Positions 43,209 through 52,442 of a stretch of 64,000 bases of DNA are shown here, one piece after another (the stretch's first letter is position 1; each line of letters opens with the position of its first letter). The notes beneath the pieces were generated by a model. It ran no database searches. It was not told the origin of the DNA and was given only the letters and a program-made list of their open reading frames with translations. The DNA is from an uncultured Erysipelotrichaceae bacterium (GTDB lineage Bacteria; Bacillota_I; Bacilli_A; Erysipelotrichales; Erysipelotrichaceae). A program made the position numbers and the translations under genes. The stretch spans positions 27,261 through 91,260 of the forward strand of contig CATJXY010000050.1 in assembly GCA_949744505.1 (NCBI GenBank). Direction: 5' to 3'.

Positions 43209-44711
43209 CTATGATCGGTGTCCTCCTATTTGATTATTTCGTTCTTTTGCAGTTGCACCTTCTTCTAAATCCATCACTTTAATAATGGAATTTTTACCAT
43301 ATCTTTTCTTTATTTTTAAAATTGCTTCCTGAACTTTTTTTTCTTTTTTTAAATACCTATCTTCTTCTTTGTTTTCCTTTTCCAATCTTTCAAGATCTGT
43401 AAATAAATCAATTTGTTCTACTTGTTCCATATATGAATAAGATGCTTCTGATTGCGTATCAAGTGCGGTAATGCTGATTCTTCTCATCAATAATTTTGAA
43501 TTAACAATCTTATCATACAAGCTCAGTGTCGCTTCTGTAATCAATTTTGTAGATGAAGTCTTTCTTTTAATATGAATAGTACCATGTGCAGACTTCGGAA
43601 CTTCTCTTCCATAAAAATCTTTTTTTATTTGAAGTTGTTCTTTGATTGACTCATCATTTAAATTTTTTGAATCATATCCAATAATCAAAGAAATTTGATC
43701 ACTTACCAAGCATTTTTCAAATAATTCTAAAGAAAGAGACTCCGCCATCTCTTTAACTACCAATCTACATTTTTCATAACTATACGGTTCATGAAGAATT
43801 TGAGCAGACCCAAGCGAATTACTAGCCGGTTTATATTCTTTGATCATTTTCATTGTACATGGTTCCCATCCCCATGCATGATCTATTAAAAGTTCAGCAT
43901 TTATACCAAACATTTTATAAAGTAAATTTTCATGTTGAAGACTGCACTTTGCAATATCTCCCATTGTATAAAGACCATACTCATTTAATTTCTTTTCATA
44001 CCCTTTTCCGATTCGCCAAAAGTCAATCAATGGTTTATGATTCCAAAGTAGTTTACGATAAGTTTTTTCATCCAATTGCGCTATGCGAACCCCTTGCTCA
44101 TCCGCTGGTTTATGCTTAGCTACAATATCCATTGCCACTTTACATAAATACAAATTCGTACCAATTCCTCCTGTAGCGGTAATTCCAGTTTTAGAATAAA
44201 CATCTTTAATAATTTGCATCGCAAAACCATATGCAGAAAGATTTGCCGCTTTTAAATAATCTGTCACATCCATAAAGACTTCATCGATAGAGTAAACATG
44301 CATATCTTCCGCTGCTATGTATTTAAGATAAATTTCATAAATTTTTCGACTCACTTCTATGTAATAAGACATTCTTGGTTTTGCAACCAAATAATCAACG
44401 AAATATTCCGGATGATTTTTTAATTCATTCGCATTATAGGATGAGTGAGTAAACTGACGATTATAAATTTTTTCTTTTCTTTTCCGATTGACTTCATTTA
44501 ATTTTTGTTCTACTTCAAAAAGTCGAGGTCTTCCTTTAATTCCGTATTCTTTTAAAGAAGGAGAGGCAGCCAGACAAATTGTCTTTTCTGTTCTATTTGA
44601 ATCGGCAACAACTAAATTTGTAGTCAGTGGATCCAGTCCTCTTGCCACACATTCAACCGAAGCGTAAAATGATTTCAAATCAATCGCTATATAAATTTTA
44701 TTTTCACTCAT
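43209..44711 (-). CDS. Y-family DNA polymerase (UvrX/DinB-UmuC type)
   Basis: 500 aa. Catalytic acids in YIAIDLKSFYASVECV (near residue 7-22) and VYSIDEVFMDVTDY (near 138-151), then GIGTNLYLCKVAMDIVAK (palm) and FWRIGKGYEKKLNEYGLYTMGDIA (thumb helix-hairpin-helix). The long C-terminal little-finger and charged tail (430-500) fit UvrX rather than DinB. Makes lesion bypass synthesis. Paired with a YolD gene. No LexA box (CGAAC-n4-GTTCG) was found upstream. Confidence 0.9.
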   Translation of the reverse strand: MSENKIYIAIDLKSFYASVECVARGLDPLTTNLVVADSNRTEKTICLAASPSLKEYGIKGRPRLFEVEQKLNEVNRKRKEKIYNRQFTHSSYNANELKNHPEYFVDYLVAKPRMSYYIEVSRKIYEIYLKYIAAEDMHVYSIDEVFMDVTDYLKAANLSAYGFAMQIIKDVYSKTGITATGGIGTNLYLCKVAMDIVAKHKPADEQGVRIAQLDEKTYRKLLWNHKPLIDFWRIGKGYEKKLNEYGLYTMGDIAKCSLQHENLLYKMFGINAELLIDHAWGWEPCTMKMIKEYKPASNSLGSAQILHEPYSYEKCRLVVKEMAESLSLELFEKCLVSDQISLIIGYDSKNLNDESIKEQLQIKKDFYGREVPKSAHGTIHIKRKTSSTKLITEATLSLYDKIVNSKLLMRRISITALDTQSEASYSYMEQVEQIDLFTDLERLEKENKEEDRYLKKEKKVQEAILKIKKRYGKNSIIKVMDLEEGATAKERNNQIGGHRS

Positions 44712-44767
44712 TTTACTTCCTTCTTTCTATTAAACTCAAAAATTCTTTAAAATCCAAGTAAATACAC

Positions 44768-44793
44768 TTCAGGACAGTTTTCACTGTCCTGAA
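44768..44793 (-). terminator. Terminator of the parE-parC operon
   Basis: TTCAGGACAGT and ACTGTCCTGAA, perfect 11-bp stem with a GAAA loop in the minus transcript. No long T-run, so some read-through into the polymerase gene is possible. Confidence 0.65.
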
Positions 44794-44798
44794 TGTTC

Positions 44799-47303
44799 TT
44801 ATAATTCAAATTGAATCATTTCAATATCATTATGAGATTCTTCCTCTTGATTTGAAACTTGAGGAGTATCAATAATTTCTACTTCATCAATTCCTTTCAC
44901 TTCGTACCACATATCCTTTATCGATAATGGATTAGAAAAAGTTGATTCTTTTGACATCATGGTTACTTCTTTAGCTGAAATTTGTACATATTCTGGGGTA
45001 AAAAAGCACAATTGGTCATATGGATTAACTGCTTCACAATGAGCAATCACATAAGGTTTGCTCTTGATTTTCTTAACAATCATTTCCCCTTTTACCGGTC
45101 TTCCCATAATAGTAAGATCATTTATTTTAATCCGCTTCATACTTCCGCTATCACTGATGATCAATAAACTATTTTTATCTTCCCGAAGCATACTTGCTGA
45201 AACAACTTCATCATCTTTATTGAGCTTAATCGCAATAACTCCTTGTGATTTTAATCCGGTCGTAGGAATTTGAGAACAACTATATCTTGCTACATAACCA
45301 TTTTTTGTTGCAACAGCTACATCATCTTTTTCATATGTAATTAAAGCACAGATCATCTCATCTTGAGCTTTCAAGTTCATTGCCGGCATAAGCTTATTGT
45401 TGCGTTGTACAACCCAATTTGAGATCAGACTCTTTTTAATCATACCTTTTCTCGATACAGTTGTAATCCATGCGTAAGTATTAAAGTTTTTAACAAGAAT
45501 TGCGTTAATGATCTTATCATCCCCATCAATTTTCACATATTTATTTAAATGAGATCCAAGATCTTTCCATCTCGCTTCTTCAATTTGGTAAACCGGTAAA
45601 TACGCATAATTCCCTTTGCTCGTGAACAACAATAAGGTATCTAGTGTATCTGCTTCTTTACATCCGACCAATTGATCTCCTTCTTTAATGGTAGTTGAAT
45701 TCAAAGCACTATTTCCAAATGAACGCATTGAAACACGTTTTACATATCCATCACGACTACACGTTACCATGACTCTTTCATTTGTTATCATGCTTAATTT
45801 ATCAATAACAATTTCCTGTACTTCATCTTCGATAACGGTCTTACGAGTTTGTCCATATTTCTTAATAATTTCTTTAAGCTCTTTTACAATAACACTTTTT
45901 AACACATTCCGATCACTTAATATCGTATTCAAATATTCCATTTCATTTACAAGTTGAGCGAACTCTTCTCTTAATGCAAATACATCCGTATTTGTTAAAC
46001 GATATAGTCTTAATGTAACAATAGCTTCAGATTGTTCTTCACTAAATCCAAATTCTTGTTCCAATGCTCTTTTTGCATCAGCTTTGTCTTTAGAAGATCG
46101 AATGATTTCAATAATTTCATCCATAATGCTAACTGCTTTCATCAAGCCTTCTAATATATGACATCGTTTTTCCATTTTATCCAATAGGAATTGAGATCTC
46201 TTGATAACAACTTCTTCTCGATGATTGATAAAAGCATCTAAAAGTGCAATAATACCTAATTGCATCGGCCGTTTATCAACAATTGCAATTGTATTATAGT
46301 TATAGTAAATCTGTAAATCTGTATTTTTATAAAAATAATTTAAAACCAATTGAGGGTCTACATCCTTTTTTAGATCAACAACGATTCGCAATCCATTGCG
46401 GTCCGTTTCATCTCGAATATCAATAATTCCATCTATATCTTTGTTTAATCGAATTTCATCCATTTTCTTTACTAAATTGGATTTAATTACCTCATATGGA
46501 ATCTCAGTAATAATAATCTGTCTTATCGTTTTAGTTTCAACAATTTCACTTTTTGCTCGTACAACAACTCTTCCCTTCCCTGTAGTAAAAGCATCAATAA
46601 TCCCTTGTTTACCTTGAACAATTCCTCCGGTAGGGAAATCAGGTCCCGGCATGATTTGCATAATTTCTTCTAAAGAACAGGTTGGAAATTGGATACGATA
46701 GATCGTTGCTTCCACAACTTCATTTAAATTATGCGGAGCAATATTGGTTGCATACCCTGCTGCAATTCCGGTTGCACCATTGACTAAAAGAACAGGAAAT
46801 CGAGCAGGTAAAACAGTCGGTTCATTTTCTGTATCATCAAAATTAGGTGCCCATTCAATCGTATCTTTGTCAATATCTTCCAACATTGTTGATGAAATTT
46901 CTGATAGTCTCGCTTCTGTATAACGCATCGCTGCTGCCGGATCATCATCAATAGAACCATTATTTCCTTGCATATCAACAAGCGGTATTCTCATCTTCCA
47001 ATTTTGGCTTAATCGTACCATCGCATCATAAACACTACTATCTCCATGTGGATGATAATTACCGATAACAAGACCTACCGTTTTTGCAGATTTTCGATAA
47101 GCATGATCAAAAGTATTTCCATGATGATACATACAATATAAAATTCTTCTTTGTACCGGTTTTAAACCATCACGCGCATCCGGTAAAGCTCTATCTTGAA
47201 TAATATATTTGGAATATCGACCGAAGCGATCACCCATAATTTCTTCAAGAGGCATTTTTACAGATACATTGTGTACAATAACTTCTTCTTGTTTCTTTTT
47301 CAT
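44799..47303 (-). CDS. parC: DNA topoisomerase IV subunit A
   Basis: 834 aa. RALPDARDGLKPVQRRILYCM (N-terminal), NYHPHGDSSVYDAM (quinolone region, with S and D) and AAMRYTEARL with the catalytic Tyr. Beta-pinwheel repeats form the C-terminus. ParC breaks and rejoins DNA to decatenate chromosomes. One base after parE. Length and partner choose ParC over GyrA. Confidence 0.95.
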   Translation of the reverse strand: MKKKQEEVIVHNVSVKMPLEEIMGDRFGRYSKYIIQDRALPDARDGLKPVQRRILYCMYHHGNTFDHAYRKSAKTVGLVIGNYHPHGDSSVYDAMVRLSQNWKMRIPLVDMQGNNGSIDDDPAAAMRYTEARLSEISSTMLEDIDKDTIEWAPNFDDTENEPTVLPARFPVLLVNGATGIAAGYATNIAPHNLNEVVEATIYRIQFPTCSLEEIMQIMPGPDFPTGGIVQGKQGIIDAFTTGKGRVVVRAKSEIVETKTIRQIIITEIPYEVIKSNLVKKMDEIRLNKDIDGIIDIRDETDRNGLRIVVDLKKDVDPQLVLNYFYKNTDLQIYYNYNTIAIVDKRPMQLGIIALLDAFINHREEVVIKRSQFLLDKMEKRCHILEGLMKAVSIMDEIIEIIRSSKDKADAKRALEQEFGFSEEQSEAIVTLRLYRLTNTDVFALREEFAQLVNEMEYLNTILSDRNVLKSVIVKELKEIIKKYGQTRKTVIEDEVQEIVIDKLSMITNERVMVTCSRDGYVKRVSMRSFGNSALNSTTIKEGDQLVGCKEADTLDTLLLFTSKGNYAYLPVYQIEEARWKDLGSHLNKYVKIDGDDKIINAILVKNFNTYAWITTVSRKGMIKKSLISNWVVQRNNKLMPAMNLKAQDEMICALITYEKDDVAVATKNGYVARYSCSQIPTTGLKSQGVIAIKLNKDDEVVSASMLREDKNSLLIISDSGSMKRIKINDLTIMGRPVKGEMIVKKIKSKPYVIAHCEAVNPYDQLCFFTPEYVQISAKEVTMMSKESTFSNPLSIKDMWYEVKGIDEVEIIDTPQVSNQEEESHNDIEMIQFEL

Positions 47304-47304
47304 A

Positions 47305-49224
47305 TCAGATCTCCACCTTATATGAATCTTCTAATGTAAAGGCAACATTATCTTCAATCCACTCTCTTCTAACATTTGCTTTATCTCCCATTAAATCACT
47401 GACTCTTCTTTCAGCTAAAGCACCATCTTCGATTGTCACACAAATTAATGTTCGACTTTCAGGATTCATGGTTGTTTCCCAAAGTTGAGAGGCATTCATC
47501 TCTCCCAATCCCTTATAACGCTGAATCTCGCATTTCCCCATTTTTGATTTTGCCTCTTCCAGTTCGTTTTCGTCATAAGCATACATGATTTCTTTTCCTT
47601 TTTGCAATTTAAAAAGTGGAGGCAATGCGATATAAACCATTCCTTTTTCAATCAGCTCTCTCATATAACGATAAAAGAATGTCAACAATAAACATTGAAT
47701 ATGCGCTCCATCCGTATCCGCATCAGTCATGATAATAACTTTTTTATAGTTACTCGCATCCGCTTCAAAATCATCGCCAACTCCGGCTCCTAGGGCATGA
47801 ATCACTGTATTTAATTCTTCATTCTTTTCAACATCACTCAATGAACATTTTTCTGTATTTAACACTTTTCCTCTAAGGGGCAAAATCGCTTGGTATTTAC
47901 TGTCTCGACCTTGTTTTGCCGAACCTCCGGCTGAATCCCCTTCGACCAAAAATAATTCTTTTTTACTAGAATCTTTAGACTGTGCCGGAGCTAATTTTCC
48001 GGAAAGAACTTTCTCGTTCTTCCCAACTTTTTTACCTTTACGAGCTTCTTCTCGAGCTTTTCTAGCTGCTTCTCTTGCCAAAAATGCCTTTTGCATTTTT
48101 CGTACTAAATTAGTAGCCTTTTCTTTATTTTCTTCTAAATAATAATTTAGCTTTTCGCTGACAATGCTTTCAACTGCTGTCCTTGCTTCAACTGTTCCTA
48201 ATTTGCCTTTCGTTTGTCCTTCAAACTGTAATAAATTTTCCGGAATAGAAACAGAAACAATTGCAGTCAATCCTTCGCGAACATCATTCCCTTCAAAATT
48301 TTTATCTTTTTCTTTTAAGATTCCATTACGTCTTGCATAATCATTAAAACATTTTGTGATTGCTGAACGAAAGCCGGCCTCATGTGTTCCACCATCTTTT
48401 GTTCTAACAAGATTAACAAAGGAAACAATATTTTCCTGATAATCATCAGTGTATTGAAAGGCAACATTTACATCAATTTGATTTATATTTCCGGAAAATG
48501 AAATCGGGGCAATCAAAGAAGATCTTCCATCATTCAAGTAATCAATAAATGCTAATAAACCATTATCATAATGAAAAGACTCTGTTTTGTTATTCTTTTC
48601 ATCATTTACCACCATTGTAATTTCATTTAATAAAAAAGCATCCTCACGAGCTCTTTCAACAATTGAAGAAAAATTAAATTCTGTTGTCGAAAAAATGGTA
48701 CTATCCGGCATAAATCGAACAATAGAACCAGTTTTTGATGTTTTTTGAACTTTTTCAAGATTTCCTATTATCGTTCCACCTTTTTCAAATCGAATATGAT
48801 ATTGTGTCCCTTCTTTGAAAACAGTAACATCTACCCAACTACTCAAAGCATTTACAACACTGGCTCCTACACCATGTAATCCACCGGATGTCTTATAACC
48901 CCCTTCAGAAGAAAACTTTCCACCTGCATGCAGAACAGTAAAAATTACTTGCAATGCAGATACCCCTGATGAATGCATTCCAACCGGCATTCCACGTCCT
49001 TCATCTATTACACTGACGGAACCATCTTTATGCAGAGTAATTGTAATTTTTTTACCAAATCCATTTAAAGCTTCATCTATTGCATTATCTACGATTTCCC
49101 AAACAAGATGATGTAATCCTCTTGTATCGGTTGAACCGATATACATACCCGGTCTTTTTCTGACTGCTTCTAATCCTTCAAGAATTTGAATACTGCTGGC
49201 ATCGTAATTTCTATTTTGTGCCAT
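47305..49224 (-). CDS. parE: DNA topoisomerase IV subunit B
   Basis: 639 aa from ATG 49224 (GAAAGAGGTG upstream). The frame above it runs into the promoter. GHKL ATPase: EIVDNAIDEAL, DEGRGMPVGMH, GLHGVGASVVNALS; TOPRIM: LVEGDSAGGSAKQGRD and DADTDGAHI. The start MAQNRNYDASSIQILEGLEA fits ParE. It supplies ATP hydrolysis to the ParC2E2 complex. Confidence 0.95.
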   Translation of the reverse strand: MAQNRNYDASSIQILEGLEAVRKRPGMYIGSTDTRGLHHLVWEIVDNAIDEALNGFGKKITITLHKDGSVSVIDEGRGMPVGMHSSGVSALQVIFTVLHAGGKFSSEGGYKTSGGLHGVGASVVNALSSWVDVTVFKEGTQYHIRFEKGGTIIGNLEKVQKTSKTGSIVRFMPDSTIFSTTEFNFSSIVERAREDAFLLNEITMVVNDEKNNKTESFHYDNGLLAFIDYLNDGRSSLIAPISFSGNINQIDVNVAFQYTDDYQENIVSFVNLVRTKDGGTHEAGFRSAITKCFNDYARRNGILKEKDKNFEGNDVREGLTAIVSVSIPENLLQFEGQTKGKLGTVEARTAVESIVSEKLNYYLEENKEKATNLVRKMQKAFLAREAARKAREEARKGKKVGKNEKVLSGKLAPAQSKDSSKKELFLVEGDSAGGSAKQGRDSKYQAILPLRGKVLNTEKCSLSDVEKNEELNTVIHALGAGVGDDFEADASNYKKVIIMTDADTDGAHIQCLLLTFFYRYMRELIEKGMVYIALPPLFKLQKGKEIMYAYDENELEEAKSKMGKCEIQRYKGLGEMNASQLWETTMNPESRTLICVTIEDGALAERRVSDLMGDKANVRREWIEDNVAFTLEDSYKVEI

Positions 49225-49249
49225 TAATACACCTCTTTCTAGCTCTCCT

Positions 49250-49278
49250 ATTATACACAAAAAATTCATAATTTTAAA
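49250..49278 (-). promoter_or_regulatory. Promoter of parE-parC
   Basis: Minus strand: -35 TTTAAA (49278-49273), 17-base spacer, -10 TATAAT (49255-49250). Confidence 0.6.
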
Positions 49279-49296
49279 GTTTTAAAAGTGATTTTG

Positions 49297-49305
49297 TGAT
49301 ACAAT
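49297..49305 (+). promoter_or_regulatory. Extended -10 promoter of plsY
   Basis: TGA-TACAAT (-10 at 49300-49305), divergent from the parE promoter. Confidence 0.5.
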
Positions 49306-49325
49306 AAAAAAGGAGGATTGTAGTT

Positions 49326-49925
49326 ATGGATTTATTGTGCATTCTATTTGGTTATTTTTTTGGTTCTATTCCTTGGGCTTTAATTATAGGCAAACAATTT
49401 TATCATATTGACATTCGTGAACATGGTTCAGGAAATTTAGGAGGAACGAATGCCGGGCGTGTTCTTGGCAAAAAAGCAGGGGTAGCTGTTACTGTTTTAG
49501 ACGCTTTAAAAGCATTCTTTGTTGTTTGGATCGTCTATCTTATTCGACCTTCAAGTGCAGTTGTAAGTGGATGTATGTGTGCTATCGGACATTGCTTCCC
49601 TATCTTTGCTAATTTTAGAGGAGGAAAAGCCGTTGCAACAACTATGGGTTACCTTCTTGGCGTATCGATTTTTATTACCCATACTCCATTTCAGTTGTTT
49701 GTGATTCCGGCTCTTATTTTCTTCGGTGTTTTATACCTAAGAAAAATGGTATCCCTTGCCTCGATTTGTGCAGTAGTTTCAGCCGCAATAATTTCATGTT
49801 TTGTAACAAATGATTTCTATACCGCCCTTTCAATTATGATGTTAGCAGTTTTCGTCATTTATCGACACAAAGAAAATATAGAAAGAATTAAAACAAATAC
49901 AGAAAAAAAGATTACTTGGATGTAA
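49326..49925 (+). CDS. plsY: Acyl-phosphate glycerol-3-phosphate acyltransferase PlsY
   Basis: 199 aa with about five membrane helices. Motif 1 GSGNLGGTNAGRVLG (near residues 38-52), motif 2 GHCFPIFANFRGGKAVATT (near 95-113) and motif 3 near the end of the third loop. It makes lysophosphatidic acid from acyl-phosphate, the first step of phospholipid synthesis. RBS AAGGAGGATT. Its gene diverges from parE, as in many Firmicutes. Confidence 0.95.
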   Translation: MDLLCILFGYFFGSIPWALIIGKQFYHIDIREHGSGNLGGTNAGRVLGKKAGVAVTVLDALKAFFVVWIVYLIRPSSAVVSGCMCAIGHCFPIFANFRGGKAVATTMGYLLGVSIFITHTPFQLFVIPALIFFGVLYLRKMVSLASICAVVSAAIISCFVTNDFYTALSIMMLAVFVIYRHKENIERIKTNTEKKITWM

Positions 49926-49957
49926 AAATCATTTTTACTTTTCTTGGATAAAATCAT

Positions 49958-49990
49958 AAAATGGTTGTCTCATTAAGAGGCAACCATTTT
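49958..49990. terminator. Bidirectional terminator between plsY and rmuC
   Basis: AAAATGGTTG and CAACCATTTT, 10 bp, plus inner CTC/GAG pairs; flanked by A and T runs. Confidence 0.85.
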
Positions 49991-50001
49991 ATAATTGATT
50001 T

Positions 50002-51411
50002 TTATTCATTCTCACTATCTTCTTCAAATGAAATCATGGAAGCATTCGTTTTATCTGTCAATTCTTCTACACTTCGCAATGTACGATTAATTGCTCTTGT
50101 CCGCTTTCCAACAATTTCATTAAGTGTATTATCCGCTTTTTGTATCTGTTCATGAGCTTTATCAAGCATCCCTCCAAATTTTGCAAATTCGGATTTAACC
50201 GCACGAAGTGTATCCCATACCTCTTGTGATCGTTGTTCAATCGCAAGTGTTTTAAATCCCATTTGTAAAGAAGCAAGATAAGCAGAAAGAGTTGTTGCCC
50301 CCACAGCAGTAATCTTATATTTATCACGAAGTTCTTCAAATAAAGCCACATTTTGAACAACCTCAGCATATAACCCCTCTGTTGGTAAAAACATCAATGC
50401 AAAATCCGTTGTTTTTGGTGGCATGATGTATTTATCATGAATATCTTTTGCAAAAGCACGAATTTTAATGGTAAGTGCTTTTCTTGCCTCATCAATTGTT
50501 TGTTTATCTTCCGCATCTAACAGGCGATTGTAATCCTCAATCGGAAATTTGCTGTCAATCGGAAGAAGTAAGGGTGTATCACTTTTCCCCGGCAACTTAA
50601 TGACAAACTCTACTCTCTTCCCATTTGCAATTTCAACATTTGTTTCATATTGGCTTGGTGCAAGAATATCTGAAAGTAACTTTTCAAGTCGGACTTCTCC
50701 ATATGTTCCTCGCTCTTTTACATTTGTAAGTGCATTTTTCAATGATTTTGTATCTGCGGCAAGAGCCTTCATTTCTCCTAACCCTTGGCCGACACTTTCA
50801 AGTTGCTTACTAACTAATTCAAAAGATTGAGACAAACGAGTTTCAAGTGTCTTCTGTAACTTTTCATCAACTACACCTTGCATTTGTTCCAATCGCTTTT
50901 CGTTACTTTCCTGCAATTCCTTCATCTTATTTTCAAGGGTAGAATTCATCTTTTCAATACTTTCAGAATTTGATCTTTGAACAGAAGTAAGGCGTCCCTC
51001 TACTTGTTCACCAAATGTGTGAAGCTGATTATTCTGTTCCTCTCGACTTTTTTGTAAAGCATCTCTTACTGTTTTTCCAATTTGACTGTTACTTTCAGAA
51101 CTTGCGCTATTGATAGCAGTTAATTTCGCTTCAATTAACTGTTGAAATTCTAATAGTCTACGGTTAACTTGTTCACTATTTGCGGTCAATGTTTCCTGAA
51201 CATTTTTTTGAATCAAACCGAATCGTTCAAATTGTTCAGTTGTACTACTGGCAATTTGCCTTTGAACATCATTACGTTGTTCTTCAGAATTCGTTTTCAG
51301 TAAATCTTTTATTTGTTCAATTTCTTTTTTATTATGTCCCAAAATTTGTAAGAGGATAACTACACAAAGCAATGCGATTACTAAAATACTTAAAATTTCT
51401 GATAAACCCAT
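50002..51411 (-). CDS. rmuC: DNA recombination protein RmuC family
   Basis: 469 aa from ATG 51411 (AAAGGATA upstream). N-terminal membrane helix (about residues 4-22), long coiled coil (about 25-215), then the RmuC nuclease-like domain: TYGEVRLEKLLSDIL, FVIKLPGKSDTPLLLPIDSKFPIEDY and DFALMFLPTEGLYAEV. RmuC limits recombination at inverted repeats in E. coli. Third in an operon with two glycosyltransferase parts, an unusual partnership. Confidence 0.9.
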   Translation of the reverse strand: MGLSEILSILVIALLCVVILLQILGHNKKEIEQIKDLLKTNSEEQRNDVQRQIASSTTEQFERFGLIQKNVQETLTANSEQVNRRLLEFQQLIEAKLTAINSASSESNSQIGKTVRDALQKSREEQNNQLHTFGEQVEGRLTSVQRSNSESIEKMNSTLENKMKELQESNEKRLEQMQGVVDEKLQKTLETRLSQSFELVSKQLESVGQGLGEMKALAADTKSLKNALTNVKERGTYGEVRLEKLLSDILAPSQYETNVEIANGKRVEFVIKLPGKSDTPLLLPIDSKFPIEDYNRLLDAEDKQTIDEARKALTIKIRAFAKDIHDKYIMPPKTTDFALMFLPTEGLYAEVVQNVALFEELRDKYKITAVGATTLSAYLASLQMGFKTLAIEQRSQEVWDTLRAVKSEFAKFGGMLDKAHEQIQKADNTLNEIVGKRTRAINRTLRSVEELTDKTNASMISFEEDSENE

Positions 51412-51429
51412 TATCCTTTTCTCCATTCT

Positions 51430-51909
51430 TTAAATTTGATTGATATAATCCATTAATAATTTCACCATATTCTCTCGATTACTTTTATATTTTGTAGGCT
51501 TAAATTCCTTAGCTTGATTTATTGCCTCTTGTAAATGATCAAGATCTCTCAAATATATGAGATGACCATTTTTCTCAAATGTTTCAATGATCTGAACCTG
51601 ATGATCATTATGATGCTCATGATACTTTGCTAAACGAGGAGTCGCAATGACAATTTTATTGTGATTCAAAGCCGTGATAATCGTTCCTACACCACCATGC
51701 GTCAAAACGACAGATGCCTCTTCTATCAGTTTATCAAATGAATCCATATCGATAAAGTCAAGAATTTCCATCTTATCTGATTGGTAATGGGTTTGCCCTG
51801 CTTGAACTACAACTTTTTCTTTGATTTGATATGTCTCGATCCAATTCTCTACCGCCTTTAGAAGTCGTGTAAATTCTTTATCTTGTGTACCTAATATAAC
51901 TAATATCAT
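51430..51909 (-). CDS. Alg13-like glycosyltransferase catalytic subunit
   Basis: 159 aa from ATG 51909, overlapping the previous stop as TAATG; the longer frame adds an N-terminus made of the upstream gene in another frame. MILVILGTQDKEFTRLL and SVVLTHGGVGTI are the GT28 C-terminal nucleotide-sugar site (UDP-binding). It pairs with the upstream Alg14-like protein, as PssE/EpsF or Cps14G do, to add a sugar to a lipid carrier at the membrane. Confidence 0.85.
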   Translation of the reverse strand: MILVILGTQDKEFTRLLKAVENWIETYQIKEKVVVQAGQTHYQSDKMEILDFIDMDSFDKLIEEASVVLTHGGVGTIITALNHNKIVIATPRLAKYHEHHNDHQVQIIETFEKNGHLIYLRDLDHLQEAINQAKEFKPTKYKSNRENMVKLLMDYINQI

Positions 51910-52379
51910 TAGAAAATCCACCCTCCCATCACTGCATTTGGATAAACCTCTAACATACTGGGCCATTGCACAATAAATAAATCGGCAATCGGATAAATCA
52001 TTTTACCGGCTTGAGTTGGAGTTTTAGAGTTCGCAAAAGTTTCAATCCATATTACTTTCTTCTTAAATACATGAGCTATTTTACACATCGGAACAGCCGT
52101 GTGAGTTCCTGTTGTAATCACTACATCCGGTTTAATTTTTAAAAACAAATACAAGGATTTAAAAATATTAAACCCAAATACAAAAAGATAACGGTATAGA
52201 TGCTGTTTTGTCCCATAAACAAGGTAATCTACTTTTCCCGGATATTTCTTCACTAAATCCGAATTCGATTTTGTTTTTTCTGTAACAATATGATAATCAA
52301 CTTGATCAAACATCACGGAGAGTTGCAAAAGTTCTGTTAAATGTCCACCCGTAGATGAAATAAATAATACTTTTTTCAT
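51909..52379 (-). CDS. Alg14/PssD-like glycosyltransferase membrane subunit
   Basis: 156 aa. MKKVLFISSTGGHLTELLQL (family start), TKSNSDLVKKYPGKVDYLVYGT and KIKPDVVITTGTHTAVPMCKIA identify Alg14/PssD. It anchors the catalytic Alg13-like subunit to the membrane. The rest of a polysaccharide locus is absent here. RBS GGAGGACTT. Confidence 0.85.
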   Translation of the reverse strand: MKKVLFISSTGGHLTELLQLSVMFDQVDYHIVTEKTKSNSDLVKKYPGKVDYLVYGTKQHLYRYLFVFGFNIFKSLYLFLKIKPDVVITTGTHTAVPMCKIAHVFKKKVIWIETFANSKTPTQAGKMIYPIADLFIVQWPSMLEVYPNAVMGGWIF

Positions 52380-52400
52380 AAGTCCTCCATCAATAACAAA

Positions 52401-52425
52401 AGAGAATGACTTTCTGTCATTCTCT
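52401..52425 (-). terminator. Terminator of ptsI
   Basis: AGAGAATGAC and GTCATTCTCT, a perfect 10-bp stem, loop of five. T-rich sequence follows in the minus transcript. Confidence 0.75.
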
Positions 52426-52442
52426 ATTATACCAGTTTATAG

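Noticed and set aside
44712..44798. LexA box upstream of the Y-family polymerase
   Set aside because: No CGAAC-n4-GTTCG or close variant was seen by eye.
44799..49224. gyrB-gyrA instead of parE-parC
   Set aside because: The N-terminus MAQNRNYDASSIQILEGLEA and 639/834 aa lengths fit ParE/ParC; a separate gyrBA pair is expected elsewhere.
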